Assembly (NCBI GenBank): GCA_002394385.1
Contig: DGTS01000003.1
Coordinates: 1-24,908 of the forward strand
Direction of reading: 5' to 3'
Origin: Prevotella sp. UBA4330
Lineage (GTDB): Bacteria; Bacteroidota; Bacteroidia; Bacteroidales; Bacteroidaceae
DNA: 24,908 bases
Part shown: one piece after another, positions 1 through 7,328 of the stretch
How positions within the stretch are numbered: the stretch's first letter is position 1
Layout of the letters: each line of letters begins with the position of its first letter
Program-made: the position numbers and the translations under genes
Notes under the pieces: generated by a model
What the model saw: the letters and a program-made list of their open reading frames with translations, nothing else
Told to the model about the DNA's origin: nothing
Databases searched by the model: none

Positions 1-29
1 ATCTTTTCGTGCGCATCTCAAAAAACCTG

Positions 30-101
30 TTTGTTGAAATGTTGATTTGTTGATTTGTTGATTTGTTGAAATGTTGATTTGTTGATTTGTTGAAATGTTG
101 A
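30..101. repeat. Octamer tandem array, 9 units
   Basis: Nine contiguous 8-bp units, each either A = TTTGTTGA or B = AATGTTGA, in the order A B A A A B A A B, with no mismatches. The same A unit occurs five times on the opposite strand at 7130-7169, so the two arrays face each other across the HU / restriction-modification block. No open frame runs through it and nothing suggests a spacer-repeat structure. Function unknown. Confidence 0.9.
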
Positions 102-169
102 ATTTATTAAAAGCGCACCCCATAGTGTTTTTCAGATGTATTTTAGGAAAAAAAGAGTAATTTTCAAAA

Positions 170-277
170 ATCTTCCGACCTATTTCCGACCATTTCCGAC
201 CCATGCCGAAATGCCCTGAAACAAAGGGTTTCGCCACCTTGGGGGCAAAATTTCCCGACCTGAAAAGGTCGGAAGAT
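170..277 (+). promoter_or_regulatory. Phased TTCCGACC motifs and hairpin upstream of the HU gene
   Basis: TTCCGACC is repeated at 173-180, 184-191 and 194-201, spaced 11 and 10 bp, close to one helical turn. A related TTCCCGACCT lies at 252-261 and its complement AGGTCGGAA at 266-274; together they form a perfect 7-bp hairpin (255-261/266-272) with a GAAA tetraloop. The outermost 12 bases, ATCTTCCGACCT (170-181), are a perfect inverted repeat of 266-277. The block lies just upstream of the -33 element of the HU promoter. It could be a binding array for a regulator, possibly the HU protein itself, or an upstream terminator; the phasing favours protein binding. The role is inferred. Confidence 0.55.
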
Positions 278-291
278 ATTCGCGTTATTTC

Positions 292-322
292 TTGCAAAAC
301 GCTCTTTCGTTTTGTAACTTTG
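292..322 (+). promoter_or_regulatory. Bacteroidetes-type promoter of the HU gene
   Basis: TTG at 292-294 and TAACTTTG at 315-322, separated by 20 bp, match the Bacteroidetes -33/-7 consensus (TTTG, TAnnTTTG). Transcription would begin near 330, leaving a leader of about 85 nt before the ATG at 416. No Shine-Dalgarno is present; the bases before the start are AT-rich, as is usual in this phylum. Confidence 0.65.
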
Positions 323-415
323 CATTGCAATCGAGAAGCAAGGCGACGAGTTTCCGGAGACGAGCCGCCAAGAGTGTAACAACATCATTAATTAACTTAT
401 TAACAACTATTCATT

Positions 416-868
416 ATGGCAGTACTTTACAAACTTTACCAGGACAACCGAGACAACTCTAAGCACAAGGGCGAATGGTACGCCCGTGCCAAGACTCTGG
501 ACACCGTGACTCTCAACGAGATAGCGCAGCGCATTCAGGACAACACCACCGCCAAGAAGGCCGACGCGCTGGCGGTGCTCACCGAGATGGTCGAGGTGGT
601 GCGCGACTACCTGCAGAAGTCCTACCGCGTGAAAATCGACGGACTGGGCTCTTTCAAGATGTCGCTCAAGACCGCGCCAGCGGCAACCGCCAAGGAGTTC
701 TCTGCATCGAAGAACATCAAGAGCATGCGCGCCCTCTTCCAGGAGGACGTGTCCATCGACAAGAACGGAAAGCGCAACTACTCGCTCTCTTCGGGGGCAA
801 GCGCAAAGGAACTCCCGAAGAATGCCGTGGTGACCGACGGCGAAGGCGGCGACACTCCAACGCCTTAA
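416..868 (+). CDS. HU-like DNA-binding protein (HU-HIG type)
   Basis: A 150-residue protein of the HU/IHF-related family found in Bacteroidales (HU-HIG, an HU fold with a variable C-terminal tail). It starts MAVLYKLYQDNR, and residues about 25-105 contain the HU-like helix-strand core, including a conserved KIDGLGSFKMSL segment typical of the beta-arm region. The tail (about 125-150) is low complexity and ends GGDTPTP. Such proteins bend or coat DNA as dimers; the specific targets here are unknown. The ATG follows an AT-rich leader and a good promoter at 292-322. The smalltalk micro-ORF follows 114 bp downstream, the usual neighbour of this family. The gene is visibly more GC-rich than the RM gene after it. 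Family call is firm, cellular role is not. Confidence 0.9.
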   Translation: MAVLYKLYQDNRDNSKHKGEWYARAKTLDTVTLNEIAQRIQDNTTAKKADALAVLTEMVEVVRDYLQKSYRVKIDGLGSFKMSLKTAPAATAKEFSASKNIKSMRALFQEDVSIDKNGKRNYSLSSGASAKELPKNAVVTDGEGGDTPTP

Positions 869-873
869 CCTCT

Positions 874-906
874 GCCCGCTCCCTTCCCCTAACGAGGGGA
901 GCGGGC
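874..906 (+). terminator. Hairpin after the HU gene
   Basis: GCCCGCTCCC (874-883) pairs with GGGAGCGGGC (897-906) for ten base pairs, six bases after the HU stop codon. No T-run follows, so it may be a weak terminator, a processing site or an mRNA-stabilising structure that sets HU expression above that of the smalltalk ORF downstream. Confidence 0.55.
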
Positions 907-982
907 TTCAAAGAAACCCTGACAAGGGAATCCACCTATCAGTACATCTAACATAATTACTAATCACTAAAATCAGAACACC

Positions 983-1081
983 ATGAAACGCGAAACTTGG
1001 AAACTCATAATTCAGATGGTGATATCCATCCTAACCGCCATCGCAACAACGCTCGGCGTTACCAGTTGCATGGGCTACTAA
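983..1081 (+). CDS. Smalltalk micro-protein
   Basis: A 32-residue ORF starting MKRETWKLIIQMVISI and ending in GVTSCMGY. It matches the pattern of the family RefSeq names 'smalltalk protein', found in Bacteroides and Prevotella next to HU-like genes. The sequence is a short charged N-terminus followed by a hydrophobic stretch (about 8-27) with LTAIATTLGVTSC, which could be a membrane segment or a lipoprotein-like signal with a cysteine at residue 29. Its function is unknown. It is probably co-transcribed with the HU gene and is followed by a strong hairpin at 1155-1186. Recognition rests on the length, the ATTLGVTSC ending and the position after an HU gene. Confidence 0.85.
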   Translation: MKRETWKLIIQMVISILTAIATTLGVTSCMGY

Positions 1082-1154
1082 ACAAGACCGTAACACTTTA
1101 AAATACTGAAATTGTTCTCTTCACTTTTCTTTCTTTTTATTTGGTAATTTATTT

Positions 1155-1186
1155 AGGATGGCGGCGCAGTGATGCGCTGCCATCCT
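1155..1186 (+). terminator. Strong hairpin ending the HU-smalltalk unit
   Basis: AGGATGGC (1155-1162) pairs with GCCATCCT (1179-1186), continued inside by GGCGCA/TGCGCT (one G-T pair) around a GTGA loop, giving 14 stacked pairs. There is no T-run directly after it. The rest of 1082-1393 holds no further gene that I can see; a smaller hairpin (TTCGC/GCGAA near 1201-1213) and the RM promoter are the only other structures. Confidence 0.65.
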
Positions 1187-1356
1187 CCATTTAGCCACCT
1201 TTCGCAATGCGAAACATATATAGCCAATGCGCCGAATGGTATATCAAACAGAGTGTGAAAGGACAAGAGTCAGTTATTCTAATATGGCTCCAAACATCAC
1301 ATCACACTTTTCACCTTATTTAATACACCTAACCAACTTTTTTCAAAATATTTTTG

Positions 1357-1379
1357 TATCTTTGTCGCTAAAAGCGACA
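1357..1379 (+). promoter_or_regulatory. -7 box and overlapping palindrome before the RM gene
   Basis: TATCTTTG at 1357-1364 matches the -7 consensus TAnnTTTG; no convincing -33 element is visible. It overlaps a perfect hairpin, TGTCGCT (1363-1369), AAA, AGCGACA (1373-1379), which would lie over the start of transcription and only 14 bp before the ATG. This is where a repressor or control protein would act, or where the 5' end of the mRNA would fold. The leader is very short (about 20 nt). Confidence 0.5.
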
Positions 1380-1393
1380 TAGCCGAAAAAGAT

Positions 1394-4300
1394 ATGGCAG
1401 AAATAACTATAAACACCATCTTACAAGACATTCGTCTGAAAGCATCTACCGAGAAAGAAAAGGGAACAGACTTTGAACGCCTGATGAAACTATGGTTCAA
1501 GACTGACCCACGTTATAGCAACCTCGAAAAAGTATGGCTCTGGGAAGAATTTCCTTCAAAGAAAGACTTCGGAGGCAAAGACCTTGGCATCGACCTCGTG
1601 GCCCGCACAGACTATGGTGATTATTGGGCTATTCAATGTAAATGCTATGCTGAAGACGCAACCATTGACAAGGCTGCCGTTGACTCTTTCCTTGCCAATG
1701 CCAGCCGAACTTTTATTGACCCTGATACGTTCCAGACAAAGGAATTCAGCAACCTCGTTTGGGTCCAGACTTCCCGCAAACGTTGGGGCGCCAATGCAGA
1801 AACTGCCATTCAAGGTTTAAGCAAGCCCTTCAACCGTATTTCGCTATATGACCTCGAAATATCTGCTGTTGACTGGGAAAAGTTAAAGGAAGGCCTTTAT
1901 GGAGAAAAAGCGAAATTACCAGGCAAACAGCCGCGCAAGCATCAGTTGCAGGCCATGTCGAAAGCCTATGAGCATTTCATTACCAAAGGAAACGAGCGTG
2001 GCAAACTGATTATGGCTTGCGGTACTGGTAAGACATATACATCGCTGAAGATTATGGAACAGATGACCGACAAAGAAGCCTTTGTCTTATTCCTCGTTCC
2101 AAGTATCGCCCTTCTCGGACAGACACTGAACGCATGGATGGCTGATAAGCAGGATGATATGCGTGCTGTCTGCGTCTGCTCTGATGCGAAGGTCACTCGC
2201 CAGATGATTGATGCCGATGATGAAGACACTAAAATTATCGACCTCGCTGTTCCTGCTACCACCAACACGGCTTCCATCCTTCGCCAACTTCGCAAATACG
2301 ATAAGGAACATTGCCGTACCGTCATCTTCTCTACTTACCAGAGTATTGATGTGGTAAAAGAAGCCATCGACCAATACAATCGCGAAGTGGACCTCATTAT
2401 CTGCGACGAAGCACATCGCACTACTGGCGTTGTGCTGAAAAACAAAGAGGAAAGCAACTTCACTAAAGTACACAAGAATGAGTTCATCCAAGCGAAAAAG
2501 CGCCTGTATATGACTGCCACACCGCGCCTTTACAAAGAGGCTGTAAAAGTCAAGGCTAAACAGGATGAAAATGTGGACACCCTCTGTTCAATGGACAACG
2601 TGGAATGGTATGGCGAGGAATTCCACCGCCTTACATTCAACGATGCCGTTAGCCAAGGATTACTGACCGACTATAAAGTTTTGGTGCTGACTGTCAGCGA
2701 AGACGACATTCCTCAATCCATGCGCACCCGAATTAAGGAGCAATATACGATGGCAGCAGACAAGGATAAAATCAAGGAACTCCAGTTCGATGATGCAACA
2801 AAATTGATAGGTTGCATCAATGGACTGTCGAAACGCATTAAAGGCGACAAGGGCGTTACGAAAGAACAAGATCCCATCATGATGAAACGTGCCGTTGCTT
2901 TCTGCCAAACCATCAACGCCACCAAGTCTAATCCTAACTTCTCTTCCAAGCAGATTGCTGCTTATTTCCATGGTGTATGTGAGGAATACAAAGAAACTCT
3001 AAATGAAGAGGAACGCAAAGACGTTGTTAACATCCAAGCCAAGCACATTGACGGCTCAATGGATGCCAACACCCGAAACGGCCTTATATCATGGCTGAAA
3101 CAAGATGCCGAAGACCCGCAAGAGTGCCGCGTGCTTTGCAACGTCCGCTGCCTCTCTGAAGGTGTCGATGTTCCGGCTCTTGATGCCGTTCTCTTCCTCT
3201 CCCCTCGAAATAGCGAGGTAGAAGTGGTGCAGTCCGTCGGTCGTGTCATGCGCTCTTTTGGCAAGGGCACTGACCACGAAAAGAAATACGGCTACATCAT
3301 CATTCCGGTAATTGTCCCCAATGATGTCACGCCTGAACAGGCTCTTGCCGACAACGAACGATTCAAGGTAGTTTGGACCATCCTGAATGCCCTCCGTTCA
3401 CACGACGAGAACTTCAATGCACATGTCAATCAAATCAATCTCAATAAGCAGCGTCCTGCAAAAATAACTGTCGGTGGCGTTCCTCATGGGACATATACCG
3501 TTGGCAAATCCGCTCCCGATGATGATGATGCCCTTCAACTCACTGACGATGATGTAGCCCACCAGTTGGAACTTCAGTTCGGCGAGTTGCAGGATGGCAT
3601 CTATGCCCGCCTGGTTGAAAAGGTTGGTGACAAACTCTATTGGGAGAACTGGGCAAAATCCATTGGTGAGATAGCACAGAAATTCATCCAACGCATCGCC
3701 ACCTTGATAAAGGAAAACGCCAAAGCAAAGGAATACTTTGACGAATTCGTGCAGGGCTTGCACAAGAATATCAATGAAAGTGTCGATGAAGGGCAGGCTA
3801 TCGAAATGCTGGCACAGCACATGATTACTCGCCCTGTTTTCGATGCGCTCTTCAAAGACTATGAATTTGTCAATAACAACGCTGTCAGTCGCTCTATGCA
3901 ATACATGATTGATGTGCTGGAGAGTGAAGGTATGGAAATGGAAACGGCAGTCCTCGACAAATTCTATACTTCGGTGCGCAACAACGTCAGCAACATCGAC
4001 AACTTGGAAGGCAAGCAGACCATCATCAAGAACCTTTATGAAAAGTTCTTCAAAGGTGCCTTCCCTCTTACCGTCGAAAAACTGGGCATCGTCTATACGC
4101 CTGTAGAATGTGTGGACTTTATCATCCATTCCGTAGAAGACATACTGAAAGAAGAATTCAACACTTCGCTTACCGAAGAAAACGTTCACATTCTCGATCC
4201 CTTCACTGGAACAGGAACTTTCATCACTCGCTTACTCCAGTCGGGGCTTATCCGCAAAGAAGATATGCTGCGGAAGTACAAGAACGAAATCCATTGCAAT

Positions 4301-6346
4301 GAGATCGTGCTGCTGGCTTATTACATTGCGGACGTGAACATAGAATCGGTGTTCCATGACATCATGCACCCCGATAAATACGAAATGTACGACGGCATCT
4401 GCCTTACAGATACCTTCCAACTCAACGAGCATGGCGATAACGATATTTTCTCACAACTCTTCCCCGAAAACTCTGAACGTGTGTTGAAGCAAAAGAAAGC
4501 GCCTATGAGGGTTATTATTGGCAATCCGCCATATTCAGTCGGGCAAAAATCTGCCAACGACAATGCCGCTAATCTTAAATACCAAAATCTTGATAACCGT
4601 ATAGCTGAAAGTTATGCTGAAGGAGCTGTGGCAAGCAATATAAAATCATTATACGATAGTTATATTAAAGCATTCCGTTGGGCATCCGACCGCATCCATT
4701 CTTTGAAAGATGGCGGCATTGTCGCCTTCATTTCTAATGGTGCATGGCTTGACGGGAGCGCACAAGATGGTATGCGCAGATGCTTCCGAGACGAATTCTC
4801 ATCCATATATGTCCTTAATCTCCGTGGAAACGCAAGAACCTCCGGAGAACAACGCCGAAAAGAAAGTGGAAACGTGTTCGGTGAAGGCACCCGAACTCCC
4901 ATCACCATCACTTTCCTAGTCAAAAACCCTGCAAAGCAGAGCAAAGCCACCATCCATTATCACGACATCGGTGACTACCTCACTCGTGAACAAAAACTTA
5001 AAATGGTACGCGACTTCCGCTCCATTTCTCGCGTCGAATGGCAAACCATCGAACCCAACGAGAAACAAGATTGGATTGCACAAAGAGATGGTACTTTTGA
5101 TGCTTTATTGCCTCTCTTTCCTGATAAAAAATTTAATATTAAATCCAAAAGCTTCTTTAATTTGGTTTCAATGGGTATAGCAACCAATAGAGATGCATGG
5201 GACTATAATTTCTCCGAAATATCTTTGAAATCTAACATTGATAGTACTGTTAAAGTATATAATCAACAGATTGAAAAATTAAAAGAGAAAAGAATAGAAG
5301 ATCCAAATATAAAGTTTGAAGAAGTTGTAACTTTTGATGAGTCCAAAATAAGTTGGTCAAGTAGTTTGACTGCAAATTTAGATAGATACAACACTGCAAT
5401 TTATGAGCCAAATCGAATTCTATCTGCCATGTATAGACCTTTTATTAAATCAAATTTGTATTTTGGAGACAAATTTGTTCATAGAAGGGGGCAATTTGAA
5501 GAAATGTTCCCATTAGGCAAAGATAATCTGCTCATTTGTGTTCCAGGTATTGGTGTTACTAAAGACTTCACAACTATTATTTCTGACAGGCACACCGATA
5601 TGGAGTACATTGGCAAATCCCAATGCTTTCCCCTCTATTGGTATGAGGAAAACAAGAATAAGGAAAAGACACTCTTCGATGAAGAGACAGGTGACGATTA
5701 CATCCGTCGTGATGGCATAACTGACTGGATTCTAAAAGAGGTGCGCAGCCGTTATGGTGGAGCGAAGAATATCACGAAGGAAATGATTTTCTATTACGTC
5801 TATGGCTTGCTGCATTCGCCAGACTATAGAGAGCGTTTCGCTGCCGACCTGAAGAAATCACTCCCACGCATCCCCATCGTGGAGCGCGTGGAGGACTTCA
5901 TGGACTTCTACCGCTATGGCAGGAAACTGGCTGAATTGCATCTGAATTATGAGACCGTTCCGCCATACGATGGTGTTAAGGTCTTTGGCGACCGCCCATT
6001 GAAGTGTGATGATAGCGATTATGATTATTTCCGTGTCTTGGATAAAATGCGTTTCAAATCAAAGCAAGACAAGAGCACCATCATCTACAACGGCAATATT
6101 CAGATAAACAACATTCCTGAAAAAGCCTACGAGTATATTGTCAATGGTAAGTCGGCCATCGAATGGATCGTTGAGCGTTATTGTGTCTCACAAGACAAGA
6201 AATCGCTCATCCGCAACGATGCCAACGACTGGGCACGTGAGCACCATAAGCCCCGTTACATCCTTGACCTCCTTCTCTCCGTCATCAACGTTTCGGTGCA
6301 GACGGTTGACATCGTGAAGGCATTACCTAAACTGAAATTTGATTAA
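1394..6346 (+). CDS. Type ISP restriction-modification enzyme (nuclease-helicase-methylase fusion)
   Basis: A 1650-residue single-chain restriction-modification protein with the type ISP layout (compare LlaGI and LlaBIII, about 1570-1580 residues). In order: an Mrr-like PD-(D/E)xK nuclease at about 20-170 with D67 and the QCK motif at 81-83; a superfamily 2 helicase with Walker A ACGTGKT (208-214), DEAH (338-341), TATP (374-377) and motif VI QSVGRVMR (613-620); a coupler region; a gamma-class N6-adenine methyltransferase with DPFTGTG (935-941) and NPPY (1044-1047); and a C-terminal target-recognition region (about 1230-1650). Known relatives methylate one strand of an asymmetric site and use ATP-driven translocation to cut between head-to-head sites. 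All key motifs are intact, so it is probably active. Bases 5101-5580 are about 30% GC against about 50% just downstream, within the recognition region, suggesting segment exchange. The recognition sequence cannot be read from this. Confidence 0.93.
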   Translation: MAEITINTILQDIRLKASTEKEKGTDFERLMKLWFKTDPRYSNLEKVWLWEEFPSKKDFGGKDLGIDLVARTDYGDYWAIQCKCYAEDATIDKAAVDSFLANASRTFIDPDTFQTKEFSNLVWVQTSRKRWGANAETAIQGLSKPFNRISLYDLEISAVDWEKLKEGLYGEKAKLPGKQPRKHQLQAMSKAYEHFITKGNERGKLIMACGTGKTYTSLKIMEQMTDKEAFVLFLVPSIALLGQTLNAWMADKQDDMRAVCVCSDAKVTRQMIDADDEDTKIIDLAVPATTNTASILRQLRKYDKEHCRTVIFSTYQSIDVVKEAIDQYNREVDLIICDEAHRTTGVVLKNKEESNFTKVHKNEFIQAKKRLYMTATPRLYKEAVKVKAKQDENVDTLCSMDNVEWYGEEFHRLTFNDAVSQGLLTDYKVLVLTVSEDDIPQSMRTRIKEQYTMAADKDKIKELQFDDATKLIGCINGLSKRIKGDKGVTKEQDPIMMKRAVAFCQTINATKSNPNFSSKQIAAYFHGVCEEYKETLNEEERKDVVNIQAKHIDGSMDANTRNGLISWLKQDAEDPQECRVLCNVRCLSEGVDVPALDAVLFLSPRNSEVEVVQSVGRVMRSFGKGTDHEKKYGYIIIPVIVPNDVTPEQALADNERFKVVWTILNALRSHDENFNAHVNQINLNKQRPAKITVGGVPHGTYTVGKSAPDDDDALQLTDDDVAHQLELQFGELQDGIYARLVEKVGDKLYWENWAKSIGEIAQKFIQRIATLIKENAKAKEYFDEFVQGLHKNINESVDEGQAIEMLAQHMITRPVFDALFKDYEFVNNNAVSRSMQYMIDVLESEGMEMETAVLDKFYTSVRNNVSNIDNLEGKQTIIKNLYEKFFKGAFPLTVEKLGIVYTPVECVDFIIHSVEDILKEEFNTSLTEENVHILDPFTGTGTFITRLLQSGLIRKEDMLRKYKNEIHCNEIVLLAYYIADVNIESVFHDIMHPDKYEMYDGICLTDTFQLNEHGDNDIFSQLFPENSERVLKQKKAPMRVIIGNPPYSVGQKSANDNAANLKYQNLDNRIAESYAEGAVASNIKSLYDSYIKAFRWASDRIHSLKDGGIVAFISNGAWLDGSAQDGMRRCFRDEFSSIYVLNLRGNARTSGEQRRKESGNVFGEGTRTPITITFLVKNPAKQSKATIHYHDIGDYLTREQKLKMVRDFRSISRVEWQTIEPNEKQDWIAQRDGTFDALLPLFPDKKFNIKSKSFFNLVSMGIATNRDAWDYNFSEISLKSNIDSTVKVYNQQIEKLKEKRIEDPNIKFEEVVTFDESKISWSSSLTANLDRYNTAIYEPNRILSAMYRPFIKSNLYFGDKFVHRRGQFEEMFPLGKDNLLICVPGIGVTKDFTTIISDRHTDMEYIGKSQCFPLYWYEENKNKEKTLFDEETGDDYIRRDGITDWILKEVRSRYGGAKNITKEMIFYYVYGLLHSPDYRERFAADLKKSLPRIPIVERVEDFMDFYRYGRKLAELHLNYETVPPYDGVKVFGDRPLKCDDSDYDYFRVLDKMRFKSKQDKSTIIYNGNIQINNIPEKAYEYIVNGKSAIEWIVERYCVSQDKKSLIRNDANDWAREHHKPRYILDLLLSVINVSVQTVDIVKALPKLKFD

Positions 6347-6363
6347 CTTATAATTACTAAATT

Positions 6364-6966
6364 ATGAAAAAGATATTTTGCTTCTTTGCACTCATTCTTG
6401 CATTGACTCCTTCTTTTGCGCAAAATGAAGAACCAATGGACAGTGTGGCCCTTAAGAATTTCATACGTGAGAAATTAGAATCTCAAATCGTTACTGAAAT
6501 TTGTGGAGTCAAATTTGGCACCTCTTATGATGTTGCGAAAGAAATGCTTGAAAACAAATATGGTAGTTCTGAATATGATTTCACACATTCAAAACAAACC
6601 ATTTCGTTTAAAAACAAGAAATATGCAGGCATATATTTTGACGCCATCCATTTCCTCTTTCAATCTGATGGTTATCGTACATATATGAATGGATGCGTAT
6701 TTATTCTTGATGCCAACACAGCAGAAGATGCGAAAGAAAAACGTGACCGCCTATATAAACGCCTATCAGAAAAATACTATATGGTAGAGGAAACTGATAA
6801 AAATGGATTCAAGTATTATCTTGGTGGTTTGTCTCCCCTAAATAGTGATGATTTTGCATTTGTAATAGATGTAATTAAATATGATAAGGAATTAGCGAAA
6901 CTTTACACTCCATTCGCTGCTCGTTTGATGTATGGTACTTATGATTTTGTAAAAGAGGAGTTTTAA
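6364..6966 (+). CDS. Secreted protein of unknown function
   Basis: A 200-residue protein with a clear signal peptide (MKKIFCFFALILALTPSFAQ, cleavage likely after FA at 18-19). The mature part carries ICGVKFGTSYDVAKEML (about 47-63), a stretch like those in a group of Bacteroidales exported proteins with one or two copies of a small alpha/beta unit, and an aromatic middle section (YAGIYFDAIHFLFQSDGY). It has no catalytic motif I can recognise. It starts 17 bp after the RM stop codon and is probably on the same transcript, yet an exported protein has no obvious place in restriction. It is more AT-rich than the flanking core genes. It could be a defence-island passenger or an unrelated cargo gene. 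Confidence 0.75.
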   Translation: MKKIFCFFALILALTPSFAQNEEPMDSVALKNFIREKLESQIVTEICGVKFGTSYDVAKEMLENKYGSSEYDFTHSKQTISFKNKKYAGIYFDAIHFLFQSDGYRTYMNGCVFILDANTAEDAKEKRDRLYKRLSEKYYMVEETDKNGFKYYLGGLSPLNSDDFAFVIDVIKYDKELAKLYTPFAARLMYGTYDFVKEEF

Positions 6967-6970
6967 ACAC

Positions 6971-7111
6971 ATGATTGAACACTGGTATGAATATCTTCCC
7001 GCCGCATGGCTTACACCCGAGGGAAGATGGTATGTAATAATGAGCATCTTGCTGCTCATGCTCATCTCTTTTATTATTGGATATTTGGCAGGAAGAAGAA
7101 AGCACAAATAA
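6971..7111 (+). CDS. Small single-pass membrane protein
   Basis: A 46-residue ORF that begins 4 bp after the stop codon of the secreted protein, which implies coupled translation. It has a hydrophilic aromatic N-terminus (MIEHWYEYLPAAW), a hydrophobic segment at about 22-40 (VIMSILLLMLISFIIGYLA) and a basic end, GRRKHK, so it should sit once in the membrane with the C-terminus in the cytoplasm. No family is recognised. The start is chosen because it is the first ATG after the preceding stop and because the frame is open to a TAA at 7109-7111. It could be a partner of the secreted protein. Confidence 0.6.
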   Translation: MIEHWYEYLPAAWLTPEGRWYVIMSILLLMLISFIIGYLAGRRKHK

Positions 7112-7129
7112 AAAGTTTCTATTGAAAAT

Positions 7130-7169
7130 TCAACAAATCAACAAATCAACAAATCAACAAATCAACAAA
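7130..7169. repeat. Octamer tandem array, 5 units, inverted copy
   Basis: Five perfect units of TCAACAAA, the reverse complement of the A unit at 30-101. It begins 18 bp after the micro-protein stop codon. Orientation is opposite to the first array. Confidence 0.9.
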
Positions 7170-7197
7170 TGCCCTTTGGGGGGAATAGCATATTCCC

Positions 7198-7316
7198 TTA
7201 TTTATAAAACAAGAAAACATATTGCTCTCCGGAGACAGGCATTGTGAGTGGTTCGGAACTGATGCAGGCTCTTCCATTGTATTTCGGCACTGGCACTATT
7301 GACGGTGACGAGGAAG
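7198..7316 (-). pseudogene. Possible 3' remnant of a broken gene
   Basis: Between the octamer and heptamer arrays lies about 150 bp of non-repeat sequence. On the minus strand one frame stays open for about 38 codons to a TAA at 7198-7200 and ends EPLTMPVSGEQYVFLFYK, which has the look of the last strand of a secreted beta-sandwich domain. A second frame is also open, so chance is not excluded. There is no start codon in a sensible place, and the upstream part would have been replaced by the heptamer array. Confidence 0.2.
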
Positions 7317-7328
7317 GGGGAGTCTTGG

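Noticed and set aside
30..101. CRISPR array
   Set aside because: The units are directly joined 8-mers with no spacers, and no cas gene is in the window.
475..951. 158-codon frame overlapping the HU gene
   Set aside because: It is an Arg- and Gly-rich shadow of the GC-rich HU gene in another frame.
3398..4189. 263-codon minus-strand frame within the RM gene
   Set aside because: It overlaps the helicase-methylase coupler, whose sense frame is unbroken with all motifs; the antisense product has no features.
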